From Agriotes lineatus (lineage: Eukaryota; Arthropoda; Insecta; Coleoptera; Elateridae), in NCBI GenBank assembly GCA_940337035.1, contig OW679200.1, positions 20,315,090 to 20,379,089 on the forward strand: a stretch of DNA of 64,000 nucleotides, written 5' to 3'. The position numbers and the translations under genes were made by a program. The notes under the pieces are model-generated. The model worked only from the letters and a program-made list of their open reading frames with translations. It was not told the DNA's origin and did not search any database. Of the stretch, positions 56,101 to 64,000 are shown piece after piece (position 1 is the first letter of the stretch; each line of letters starts with the position of its first letter).

Positions 56101-58347
56101 ATATTTAATTTAATATTTATTGCTAATAATTATAAATAAGAGTCATGTCTTCAAAATAATAAATCTGTGCATCCATATTACTCCAGATTTGTTGACCTAT
56201 TTTTGTCCATACTATGTAAATAGCGAGCTATGTTACTGTAGCACCTTAAAATGAAAATTTAAACTTCATTATTTTTATTCAAATAATAATCAGTTACATT
56301 TTCAGAGACTAAAACATGAAAATCTAGTTACAATGATCGAAGTATTTCGATATAGGAAGAGATTTTACCTAGTTTTTGAATATTTAGAAGGAACTGTACT
56401 AGATGAATTAGAAAAAACTGGCTGTGGGCTCGATGAAGAAACATGTCGGCAGAGAATATTTCAAGTTACTCGAGCTGTTCATTTTTGCCATATGAATAAT
56501 GTAAGTATTAACATCAGCAACTCAACTTCCACATTTTTGTAAATTTAGAAATGCAACAGAATGGGCCAAAAACTGTTAAATATAGCAACATATTCAATTT
56601 GTATATATCCTTGCTTGCTATTTATCTATGATGTTCGCGGTGTAACTATGTTTTATTCTTAGAAAAGATGGCAACATGTTCATTTTTTAGGTAATCCATA
56701 GGGATATAAAACCAGAAAATGTCTTGGTCTCTTCGCTGGGGGTAGTAAAGCTTTGTGATTTTGGATTCGCTCGCCTAGTTAGCATTGCTGGGGAGCAGTG
56801 TACTGAATACGTTGCTACGCGTTGGTACCGAGCTCCAGAACTTCTTGTGGGCGAACCCAACTATGGTGCTCCTGTCGACATTTGGGCAATTGGCTGTTTG
56901 TATGCAGAAATGATGAGCGGGGATCCTTTGTTTCCTGGAGATAGTGATATAGATCAGCTTTATCTTACGATTAGATTACTTGGTAAGGATAATTTTGGAA
57001 AGAATTAACAAATATTTACCTCAAGTTACCATTCCTTTAGGAAAACCTTGTGCAAAGCATCAACAACTTATGACGAAAAGTGCACAACTTCGTGGAATGA
57101 TTAAATCTGCCGTGAATGACGGTAATGGTCTTGCCAAGACATTTCCAAACTGGCACCACGTTTGTCTAGATTTTTTGGTGTCGTGCATGAAAATGGACCC
57201 CCAGGCGCGGCCGACTGCAGATGAGTTGCTAAGGCATAGGTTGTTCATGCACGATCGCTTTCCTCAAAAATATTTACCAACGTTACGAGAAAAAGTCATA
57301 CTAGAATTCAACGAGAATCCTCTCCTGCGAAAGCTCAAGAATGATGTTCTAAGCTCAACTGACAAATCAGAGCGGGAAGGGAAGCCAAGAAGATCGGCCC
57401 AAACAGATCCGCCTAAGTGGCGGCTAAACTTCGCCGATGGTAGTATTAAGCGAAAATTCAGTTGTGATACTGTGAACAACTGTGATAGTGTTTGTGTTAG
57501 TGAAAGAAATTTGATTGGTTTATCAAAGACAACCCCAAAACTAACTACTAATTCGCAGATACTCCAATCTCAAAGTTTTCAGAAACAAAGCTCTTTGCAA
57601 AATTTGATAAAAGATAAAGTGTCTAAACAAAATTTAAGTACACCAAAATTAACCACTTTCGATACGTCCAATCTAGCGGCGAATCAGTCAGAAATCCAAA
57701 TGTTGCAGAAAACGTTAGAGAGCCTCTCTAAGCTTAGTCAGAAATGTGAAAACAGTAGACCAATTTCTGTCCAAAAGGAGGAAAAAATAGGAAGTCCGCT
57801 AACGCTAAATCCACCGTCTCCTCCTCAATTTCAGTCTCTCCAGCCAGCATTATGTGATTTCAACAAATCACCTTCCATATCATCACAACATTCTCAAAAC
57901 ATTTTACACCCTAGTATAAATAACATCTGCTTCATTAAAGATCCGCCTAAGAAGTCACCAAACATTTTGCAATCCATTCAAAATTCGTCAGTAAAGGCCA
58001 CCTTTAATCAAGTACCGTTATTGAACCCTCCACGAGGGCAACAGTACCTGAAGAGGTTGGACAGAAGTGTTTTTCTGGATCCCATGGTAATGAACGTGGA
58101 GACTCCTAATCAAACCAACCTCAATTCGGGGCCCGCATGGTTAAATAACATTGGGAACACTAGCAAAAAGAAGGATAAGGTTAAAACTGATGAGTTCAGT
58201 TTGCCTAATGTTCCTGGAGGTAGGAAGAATAACGTTTTGTTTCGATTAAAGTAATTGTTTTCATTCTTAGCCACATCGAGTCCCAACAAAGTTAAAAAGA
58301 AGCCCCAAATGAGTCCTGAGTCTCTTATTACTCAAACCATAACTCCA
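41001..58347 (+). CDS. CDKL2/3-like cyclin-dependent-kinase-like Ser/Thr kinase (5 coding exons, 3' incomplete)
   Basis: Exons 41001-41168, 56306-56500, 56691-56982, 57041-58219 and 58271-58347 splice in frame to at least 637 residues. The kinase domain spans about 4-289: Gly loop GEGSYG (11-16), VAIKK with Lys33, the REIRML helix (Glu51), HRDIKPEN (Asp126), DFG (144-146) and APE (169-171). The activation loop carries a T-E-Y (159-161) where CDKLs usually have T-D-Y. DIWAIGC and DPQARPTADELLRH complete the CMGC fold. The tail (290-637) is Ser/Gln/Asn-rich and probably disordered. CDKL kinases are CDK/MAPK relatives with roles that include cilia and cytoskeleton; no specific role is shown here. 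Similarity to CDKL2/CDKL3 (HENLVTMIEVFR, FLYLVFEYL-type) is strongest. More 3' exons are expected. Confidence 0.9.
41627..42018 (-). mobile_element. Hairpin unit 9 (body then hairpin), with family B palindrome inside
   Basis: The body is bounded by TTTTTGCACGATAGAA (41628-41643) and the inverse TTCTATCGTGCAAAAA (41874-41889). The hairpin is at 41894-42018 with arms around GAACGTTAAGGA / TCCTTACCGTTC and the centre GTCGCTTCGCTCC. The body carries CTTACCGTTCTAGAATGGTAAG, echoing the hairpin arm, and a family B palindrome at 41713-41794. Confidence 0.75.
41713..41794. repeat. Family B palindrome
   Basis: Arms AAATTCGAGGTTAACAGGTT and AACCTGCTAACCTCGAATTT, related to the arms at 16806-16862 and 16890-16945 (TTCGAG next to AGGTTAGGTTTT). 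Confidence 0.65.
42200..43133 (+). mobile_element. Non-autonomous hAT element with CCCGGGAC repeats
   Basis: Ends TAGGGTTTCCAGTCCCGGGA and TCCCGGGACTTGGAAACCCTA, flanked by a perfect 8-bp duplication CTTTAAAC (42192-42199 and 43134-43141) that fits nTnnnnAn. Length is 934 bp. About 12 copies of the palindromic word CCCGGGAC or GTCCCGGG (some degenerate) cluster in the terminal ~100 bp at each side. An internal fragment (42785-42860) reads VCSYKI...RGSLTKGLHKHF, resembling a BED zinc-finger relic. So this looks like an internally deleted hAT. Confidence 0.9.
43410..43590 (+). pseudogene. LINE C-terminal relic
   Basis: Reads LLSVLLYGVEAWTLEK then KLSKCGYNPEC, the post-RT LLYGxExW motif of RTE-like LINEs, with stops. 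Too short to classify further. Confidence 0.6.
43591..44214. other. No recognisable feature
   Basis: Possibly the decayed 3' end of the LINE relic; no motif is seen. Confidence 0.35.
44217..45053. mobile_element. Fold-back (long-TIR) element
   Basis: The ends CAGGGTGCTTATAAATTGCT and AGCGATTTACAAACACCCGG are inverted and flanked by TA. Inverted arms reach inwards for over 200 bp; for example AATCGAACAAGAAATGCAAA (44288) mirrors TTTGCATTGCTTGTTCGATT (ending near 44758). The right arm is interrupted by about 250 bp at 44780-45025, including another mariner-like end, CGGGGTGTCCATTTAAAAAA. No transposase is seen. Confidence 0.75.
45056..45990. other. No recognisable gene
   Basis: Open frames at 45125-45367 (+) and 45350-45583 (-) have no family resemblance. 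Slightly GC-richer than its surroundings. Confidence 0.35.
45999..46150 (+). repeat. Tandem duplication of a ~76-bp unit
   Basis: Two adjacent copies, each with TACAAAAAATGGAACATTAA and then AGTACTTTAAAGTAAAATTT. Each unit contains the self-complementary AGTACTTTAAAGT / ACTTTAAAA theme. Confidence 0.85.
46333..46560 (+). mobile_element. Hairpin unit 11
   Basis: A hairpin at 46333-46414 (GGAATGTTATGAGTATCATAAC / GTTATGATTCATAACATCC, each arm split by small bulges) has the centre AGAGCGAGGATTTT. A body follows, bounded by TTATCGGTTGC (46432-46442) and GAAACCGATAA (46550-46560). It is the reverse complement relative of unit 10. Confidence 0.7.
46565..47735. other. No recognisable feature
   Basis: AT-rich intron sequence. 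Confidence 0.4.
47738..47791 (+). pseudogene. LINE RT motif A scrap
   Basis: LFLDFKKAYDFIRREKL followed by a stop matches RT motif A of non-LTR retrotransposons (VDFKxAYDxIxR). Only this short stretch is recognisable. Confidence 0.5.
47792..48270. other. No recognisable feature
   Basis: May be decayed downstream LINE sequence; no motif is certain. Confidence 0.35.
48277..48627 (+). mobile_element. Hairpin unit 8
   Basis: Close relative of unit 7: a hairpin at 48277-48364 (TACGATACAAGTGCGTAAAG / CTTTACGCATGTGTATCGTA) and a body starting TTTTATCTACGATGG. The far inverted repeat is degraded (TGTCGTAGATACA, near 48617). The body shares GCGTGTTTTAAAAGTTTTAA and ACGTTACTACTGACGACGT with unit 7. 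Confidence 0.8.
48635..49400. other. No recognisable feature
   Basis: Nothing identified in this part of intron 1. Confidence 0.4.
49405..49810 (+). repeat. Degenerate GC-rich repeat field
   Basis: Recurrent loosely spaced phrases CCTGCAGCACCCTC (two copies), CGTCGTTCGCCGGGTACTAC / CCTCGTTCACCGAGCACTAC, AGCCCCGTTCAGGT (two copies) and CAGGTCGAACC form a decayed tandem array with a period near 100-130 bp. GC content is well above that of the surroundings. Long open frames here come from the composition. Confidence 0.6.
49811..52820. other. No recognisable gene
   Basis: Intron 1 DNA without recognisable coding or repeat matches. GC-richer up to about 49970, then AT-rich. Open frames at 51455-51773 lie on opposite strands of a purine-rich tract. 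Confidence 0.4.
52821..53370 (+). promoter_or_regulatory. Possible LTR-like block
   Basis: TTATAAAAGCAAG (about 53158-53170) is followed about 170 bp later by ATTAAA (about 53320) and then TTTCTGGCGTTGTTGG, vaguely like an LTR end and primer site. It could equally be chance. No paired LTR or duplication was found. Confidence 0.25.
53586..53650 (+). repeat. tRNA-like SINE head (degenerate)
   Basis: ATGGCCGAGCTAACTCAATC resembles box A of a Leu/Ser-type tRNA and GTGGGTTCAAATTACC resembles box B. It is followed by an A-rich run (AAAAAAAA at 53667). Likely a decayed SINE rather than a tRNA gene, as there is no clean acceptor stem. Confidence 0.5.
53700..56300. other. No recognisable gene
   Basis: The end of intron 1. 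At 54350-54460 a loose TTCCAGGNGAAAAT motif recurs about five times. Otherwise AT-rich without feature. Confidence 0.4.
56306..56500 (+). CDS. CDKL-like kinase, coding exon 2
   Basis: 65 codons, phase 0 at both ends, acceptor TTTTCAG and donor GTAAGT. Encodes RLKHENLVTMIEVFRYRK through AVHFCHMNN, i.e. the beta4-beta5 sheet, hinge (VFEYLEG) and alpha-E helix. Confidence 0.93.
56691..56982 (+). CDS. CDKL-like kinase, coding exon 3
   Basis: Acceptor CATTTTTTAG, donor GTAAGG. Encodes VIHRDIKPENVLV, the DFG loop, the TEY activation segment, RWYRAPELL and DIWAIGC, ending in DQLYLTIRLL plus the first base of a Gly codon (phase 1). Confidence 0.93.
57041..58219 (+). CDS. CDKL-like kinase, coding exon 4
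   Basis: The acceptor ATTCCTTTAG closes a 58-nt intron. The exon gives the C-lobe end (KHQQLM to ELLRHRLF) and the long polar tail with Q/S-rich stretches such as SQILQSQSFQKQSSLQNLI. The best donor is CTGGAG|GTAGGA at 58219/58220. If this 51-nt intron is retained, the protein instead ends after 11 more codons at the TAA at 58252-58254. Confidence 0.9.
58271..58347 (+). CDS. CDKL-like kinase, coding exon 5
   Basis: After the acceptor TTCATTCTTAG the frame continues ATSSPNKVKKKPQMSPESLI and TQTITP up to a consensus GTAAGT donor at 58348. The basic KKKP stretch and continued open frame support a real exon. No stop occurs before the donor, so further exons must follow. Confidence 0.75.
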
Positions 58348-59653
58348 GTAAGTATTAATAGTATTTACTTATAAAGTAGCAATAGAAAACTATTTTGCAT
58401 ATTTTGCACTTTTTCCTAGAAATTTGAAATTAGGGGCACATTTGTAATCAATCAACTTAATAGCCAGGAATGTTGCCTTTCAAAAGACGCTTCTAAAATG
58501 ATAGGGGTGTGAACTCGAAGATACAGTTTTTTTTAAATTACGCTATCTGGAATGACCTTGCAGAGCTAAATGTGGAGGGCTCCATTCTGTTTGCGATTCC
58601 AAAGAAAACAAAAAACAATATAGTCCGATTTCTTAATTAGTGAAAATTGATTAATTTTATACGTAAATCGCATTTACAAACTTATTTTTGAATAGTTGTC
58701 AATAATTTTTAAACTAGTGGAAAACTATTAACAAATGCTACAGAAATTGTTTAAACAAAGCATACCAAGAAAGCGCGGTATAAATTTCAGCATAGAGGTA
58801 TTTTGAAAACTATTTGACTAAATGCATATATTCAGCGTATGAAACCTGTAGAAAAGAATAAAGAAATTTTTAGGGAAAGAATTACTTGTATTGCGTTTTT
58901 TATGTAAAAAATACGATTTATCTCCGGTAAGTGTTTTGAGTTATAAGCATGTCGTACCTCGACGATCATTGATTCTCACCACATAGCTCAGGAAATAAAG
59001 GGATGGCATTGGAAATAATTACGGAAAAGCTACTTCCCCCCATGCTCCCCCCTCAATTCCCCTTCAAACTTCACATTCACAGACTTTAGAAAACTGCTTT
59101 ATATCTTGGTAGCCAATGGTCGTAACGATGTACTTTTTAGGCTTTATCCTAAAAGAATTTGATATAAAAAAGTTTTTATTTAAGTTTGCGCTAATATTCA
59201 TATTTCAAATGTTGACTTGACAAAACTTCTTCACACTTCAAACGCATTTCATCAACATCGTCTGAAAATTTATTTGCAAGTACAAACGTCACCGTCACCA
59301 GAAAATCTAGCAACTGAATGAAGATGGAAGATAGAATACGTAGAAAGAAATGGACAAAAGAAAAAAGTATTGCGATCTATTGCTAGTTCAATGCCGTTTT
59401 CTTCCACATGAACTTCTACCCCTCGTATTCTGTAAGTCAGGACGTGGAAAATATTGTTGATCCAAAAAATGGGATTTGAATTGCTCCGTAATGTGTGAGC
59501 ACTTTAATGGATTGTCATGTCATCACTCACCTGTCTTGCTAGAAGGAAATAAAACTTTTTTTGGCAAGTATCTATTGTAGATATTGACTGTACATACTGT
59601 AAATAATTGAAACTCTATGCTATTGTAACTTTTGTCATTTTTAAAAACAACTA

Positions 59654-61704
59654 CAGGGTTATTCATTATAAATTACCCACCCCTTATCATCGTTATTATT
59701 GTCTATAGAAAAAAAAGTTTTAAATAAAAGTTATGTGGTTATAACTGAATTTTGTTAAAATGCTATCAAAAGTACAGTGGCGTGCATAATTAAGGGGATA
59801 CAAAAAAGTAATATATTTTTTTAAATGGAACACCCTGTATATTATTAAATTTTTGGAATGATCTTTCTTTCCTGATTTCAAAACTATACCATATGTTACC
59901 CCTACCTTATACCGTTTTTGAGTTATTAAACGTCGAATATTATTATTTATTATTATTTTGTATAGTATAACAAGTAAATATTTGGACTTTTTCTTCCTCA
60001 CTGTAAACCATTTTGATTATTTCATTAAATAAATGTCACTTATCAAACATTAGTTGTCATTTTCATAGCTTACTTTAATAATGTTAACTTTTCCATATTT
60101 ACAGTAACTATAGTATGAGCAAAAAGTAACTCCATCAAAGATACCTTTGGAATTTTGAAGTCAGGTGTATTATAACACCAGAAAATTAAAGGTGTCATTT
60201 GACATTTGTTATTATGCAATAATTTTATGTCAATAATTTCTGAATAATTTATTTTAAAAATGTTACCAGAACATAAAATATTTATAATAGAGGCATATTC
60301 TCGAAATGGACAATGGTAATTGGTAGTACTCTGCACATGCTTGTTTAAACGAATTTAGAGAAAGATTTCCTAACGTTGAAATATTAGCAACGCACTTCTT
60401 TTATCAAGTACGACGTACTGTAGCTGCTTTCAGGGAAGTTGGTAGTGTAGCAGACAGACCAAGAAGTGGTAGACCACATGTGGGAACTGCGGAACAAATT
60501 GCAAATGTCCAAAATCTAATGCAAAACGAACCCTCATCAATCCAAAGGCTCGCTCAAGAAGTGAATTTGAGTTACGGTACTTGCCGTACAATTCTAAAAA
60601 CAAATTTAAATATGCATCTATACAAACTACAAATGTATCAAGAGCTCTTACTTCCCGATTACAATAAGATAATTTTATACTGTAACTGGTTTTTGCAACA
60701 TTTAAATAATGTTTTGGATTTAACTTTTTTCTGATGAGTTGTGGTTTTACTTAAATGGCTACATCAATTCACAAGCAATGCGCTTATGGAGCGCTGATAA
60801 TCCACATTTCTTTTGTAAAGCTTCTTTGCATTGCCCTAAAGTAGGCGTTTGGGTAGCGTGCTCTCGCCGAAGAATTATCAGACCAATATTCTTTGAAGAT
60901 ACAATACATGCCGAACGATATCAAAATAACATTCTTGAATAATTTGTGAATCAGCTCCATGACGATAAAATTCGACAAGGATACTTGCAACAAGATAACG
61001 CAACACCTCTTGATTGCAAGAAGAAGGAAGACATTTTCAGCACCTCTTGTAAATGTGTATAAACTGTAGAATGTTGTAACATTTGGCAACTTTGAATTTG
61101 TTTAGACTGAAGTGAGGTTATGTACACCTAACCTGCAATTTACAAGTGGTGTCTCCATTAACACAAACGTTATGCTAATTTTATTTTATTAATTTTGTTC
61201 TAAATACTAAATACCGTTGTAATTTTTATTTTCTCTATATTAAATTTAGTAAGTTTCCTTATAAGACTGCATTTTTTAATTTAAACGTCAATAACGGCAT
61301 TGACAAGAACCAACAAAAATTAAATATAATTTTCTGGTGTTATAATACACATGACTTCAAAATTCCAAAGGTATCTTTGATGGAGTTACTTTTTGCTCAT
61401 ACTATACTTTAACTAAGATATTCGACGGTTAATAACTCAAAAACGGTATAATATAGGGGTAACATATAATATATTTTTGAAATCAGGAGAAAAAGATCAT
61501 TCCAAAAATTTAATAATATACAGGGTGTTCCATTTAAAAAAATATATTACTTTTTTGTATCCCCTTAAACCTGTACGCCACTGTACTTTTGATAGCATTT
61601 AAACAAAATTCAGTCATAACCACACAACTTTTATTTAAAACTTTTTTTTCTATAGACAATAATAACGATGATAAGGGGTGGGTAATTTATAATGAATAAC
61701 CCTG
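59654..61704 (+). mobile_element. Mariner-like element with long TIRs, nested
   Basis: The ends CAGGGTTATTCATTATAAAT and ATTTATAATGAATAACCCTG are inverted and flanked by TA. The TIRs run several hundred bp, to TCAAAGATACCTTTGGAATTTT on the left and its inverse on the right. The left arm is longer by a ~170-bp insertion at about 59940-60110. Each arm contains an internal mariner-like end, AACACCCTGTATATTATTAA, suggesting the TIRs themselves absorbed another element. Confidence 0.85.
60306..61063 (+). pseudogene. Mariner-like transposase, frameshifted and C-truncated
   Basis: From about 60306 a shifting frame encodes the HTH parts (TVAAFREVGSVADRPRSGRP, then AQEVNLSYGTCRTILK). The first catalytic motif is FFSDELWFYLNGYINSQAMR and the second is GYLQQDNATPLD. 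The protein then degenerates (KKKEDIF) and stops near 61063, so the third catalytic Asp is missing. Several frameshifts; inactive. Confidence 0.8.
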
Positions 61705-62439
61705 TACAAGGATGAACAAAACTTTGAATTTTAAAATTAAAATACTTTTTTTTCGATTTCATTAAAATTAAGAAAAATCTGTGAACCGGTTACCGAGATA
61801 TAAAACAGTTTTCTAAAGTCTACAAATGTGAAGTTCGAAAGGGCACTGAGAGGGAACCATAGGGAGAAGGAGCGAGAAGTTTTAGGAAAATTTATTTCTT
61901 GTAGTGGTCTAGCAACTGGCCAAAGTTCAGCTACTCTTTCTTCTTTTATTTCCTGGGCTACGTGGTGCAAATCAGTGATCGGCGAGGCGCAACACTCGTA
62001 TAACTCAAAACACGCAGCGTACTTTTTACAACAATAAAGCAATACAGATAATTCTTTTACTAGAAATTTCTTCATTATTTTCTACACATTGCATACGCAG
62101 AAAGTATGCATATACTATATATGTGCGTGCAATGGTTTTTAAAATACCTTGATGCTGAAATTGATACTGCACTTTCCCGGTACGTTTTGTTTAAACAATT
62201 TCTGTAGCATTTGTTAAACATCATTTTGAGATTAATTGGACATCATCGGAATTTGTAAACAAATAAGATATCCATTAGTTTAAAAATCATTGAGAAATAT
62301 TCAAGAATAAGCTTGTAAAATTGGAAAATATTTTTTTTCTGCAATCGCAAACAGAATATAGCCGTCCATATTTAGAGATGCAAGGTCATTCCAGATGGTG
62401 TAAATTTGTTTTAAAATATATCTTCAAGTGCACACCCTA

Positions 62440-64000
62440 TGATCGAATTTATAGACTCTGAATCCTGAATATAAACTATGTAGGTATCACATTTAAACAT
62501 TCAACTTGCATGCAGCGCACCGCCCCCTGCACTGTTGGCTGTGACGTCAGTGAAAGAATTATGCACTTTATAGCTTGGGTTCTAAGGCGATAGTACACAA
62601 CTCAAAAAACATTGAACCATGATGTTAAGAAGGTGGCATTAGTTGCATCACTGTTTTTAATATACAAGAAATGGTCAAGTACTGACGAGGATGATTCACC
62701 ACTTATAGTCTTTGACTAACAATTACTATGCTAAATTATTTTCGAAAACTCTTTGTGTTGTTTCATTATGATAATGCTCCTGGTCATAATAACTTTATTT
62801 CAATGGCTGCTCTCCAGAAAGTGCTCCCTGAATTAAAGAAACGTTAACAAAGCACTTGTTTATAGGATGAGGAAGCTGGATGATTGCAAGGCCAGCTAAA
62901 ATATTTCTTATCATAGATGCTAGTGGCTTCCCCATTTTTAGGTAATAATGTAGAAAATTGCGTAGTTTTTTCTTTGACTTTCACCTCTATGTTGTTGACG
63001 GTAATTGATGAACCACCCTCGCAACTGTAACTTATTAAAAATGACCTAACACAAGTAATTTTCATTGCAGAGAATTGAGTCGTCTCATTCCCAAAAATCA
63101 ACGTCGTCCAATTTTTTTAAACAATTTTTCATTTAAGTAATGCAAATACGAGGCTTTACTTTGGTTATTGTTTCAAAATAATTAATATTAACTTACATAG
63201 TGATTGCTATAACACATATTATTGTAATATACCTTTCCTTATTTAAGTCTGAATTTCTATAAATGTTTTTATTGTACATAACAATAGTTGTATCAACGTG
63301 ATTTTTTTTTCTTAGTTATATATCTCGTTCTGTTATCTCTGCACTGGTAATTAGTGCTTTAGTAGATGGTAATTCGAGTACATGCAAGTAGGGTAGCAAA
63401 TTAATATTGTGATTATGGGAAAATACCTAGAGATTACCTACAAAGTTTGAATTATTTATGCCAGAAAATTGTGATATGGCATTCAACTATTACATTTTAT
63501 AAATAGATTCAAGAAACCAATATATAAATTGATGTTCTTCAGAACATCTTCTAAGGAAAAGAGAATATTATTTGCTCCATTTTTGGGCAGTAAGAGTAAT
63601 GATTTGCACAGGATAGAGGATACATGACTTAAATTTTACGAATTTAAATTCTACTCTATAGATACCAACATAACATCCAACATCACTCTTATAATAATAC
63701 ATGTTGAACAGAATTGATAAAGATGAGCAGTCACATTTAGTTTACTTTCTTTAAAAGTTGTTTTTGGTGTATCGAATATAATATATTTTACTACTAGGTA
63801 TATAACAACAGAAAATTATTGTTGGCTCAGATTCATATTAGGTGTTTGTTATGTTGAATTAATAATCAATAATAATGCAATTTTTATAGGGGTACATAAT
63901 CACATAACATAAAATGCAAATTTATATTCTAAATTGTATGTAAACTGGTGCTAACTAAAAAGATGACATTTGTAGAACTAGATAAAAGCTACCTACCTAT
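62440..64000. other. Downstream intron DNA; one transposase-like scrap
   Basis: At 62757-62812 the + strand reads VVSLx/FHYDNAPGHNNFISMAALQ, which resembles the second catalytic Asp motif (DNAPGH) of pogo/Tigger-type DDE transposases. It is too short to be sure. The rest is AT-rich with no recognisable feature and probably part of the intron after kinase exon 5. Confidence 0.4.

Larger units (their letters stand above)
41169..56305 (+). other. Intron 1 of the CDKL-like kinase (15.1 kb)
   Basis: Donor GTAACG, acceptor TTACATTTTCAG. It contains hairpin units 9, 11 and 8, the CCCGGGAC hAT element, LINE scraps, a fold-back element, tandem repeats and a GC-rich degenerate repeat field, all listed separately. 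It makes up most of the gene's length. Confidence 0.85.
58504..62437. mobile_element. Mariner-like element with ~600-700-bp inverted arms
   Basis: The ends GGGGTGTGAACTCGAAGATA and TATCTTCAAGTGCACACCC are inverted and flanked by TA (58502-58503 and 62438-62439). The arms stay alignable for 600-700 bp on each side, for example CTGGAATGACCTTGCA / TGCAAGGTCATTCCAG and AACAAATGCTACAGAAATTG / CAATTTCTGTAGCATTTGTT. The interior has no recognisable transposase of its own and contains a second mariner at 59654-61704. The open frame at 61737-62075 (-) is right-arm sequence; the equivalent left-arm frame is broken. Confidence 0.75.

Noticed and set aside
56000..56300. Alternative kinase exon upstream of exon 2
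   Set aside because: No frame continues the REIRMLK end in phase. Exon 2 at 56306 joins perfectly to exon 1.
61737..62075. 112-codon minus-strand frame as a gene
   Set aside because: It lies wholly in the right inverted arm of the 58504-62437 element and the equivalent left-arm frame is broken.
1..64000. CRISPR arrays, bacterial operons or prophage
   Set aside because: No direct-repeat/spacer pattern. The splice sites, SINEs and DNA transposons show this is animal nuclear DNA.

Overview
The window is AT-rich eukaryotic nuclear DNA from an arthropod, most likely an insect. The basis is a spliced CDKL-type kinase gene with short GT-AG introns, and a transposon load typical of insects: several mariner-like families, hAT, a Penelope-like element, non-LTR retrotransposons, tRNA-derived SINEs and many MITE-like hairpins. 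A beetle would fit, but the sequence does not settle the order.

One host gene is clear. A CDKL2/3-like cyclin-dependent-kinase-like kinase lies on the + strand. It has a 5'UTR splice acceptor at 40915-40916, an ATG at 41001, and coding exons 41001-41168, 56306-56500, 56691-56982, 57041-58219 and 58271-58347. It continues into a further intron and probably past the window. Intron 1 is 15.1 kb and packed with mobile elements. Because an unseen 5'UTR exon must lie upstream, much of 1-40.9 kb may also be intron.

Left part (1-12.3 kb): an internally deleted mariner (311-1202); three copies of a ~650-bp interspersed repeat (1341, 7521, 11597); a tRNA-SINE; decayed LINE pieces in both orientations (3.3-4.7 kb); and four 'hairpin + inverted-repeat body' units. 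Middle left (13-24.4 kb): a mariner with ~115-bp TIRs and a broken transposase (13022-14508); a 5'-truncated Jockey-type LINE with target-site duplication (14667-15549); and a nest in which a MITE and a hAT element with an uninterrupted two-exon transposase sit inside a long-TIR mariner (16971-20541). It also holds a Penelope-like element with inverted LTR-like arms, a GIY-YIG endonuclease and a hammerhead-ribozyme core, inserted with an 18-bp duplication into a mariner transposase (22199-23531).

Middle (24.4-40.9 kb): an RTE-like LINE relic (27.5-28.86 kb), a tRNA-SINE (29.05-29.36 kb), a mariner relic (30088-31202), palindrome-rich stretches and a minus-strand LINE relic (38.3-40.1 kb). Intron 1 of the kinase (41.2-56.3 kb) holds hairpin units, a non-autonomous hAT with CCCGGGAC repeats and a perfect 8-bp duplication (42200-43133), a fold-back element (44217-45053) and a degenerate GC-rich repeat field. 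Downstream of exon 5 a mariner with ~600-700-bp inverted arms (58504-62437) encloses another mariner (59654-61704).

The most striking pattern is a recurring architecture: a long imperfect hairpin with a CpG-rich centre, directly beside a short body bounded by its own 11-26-bp inverted repeats. I find it at least eleven times, in either orientation, with mostly unrelated primary sequences.
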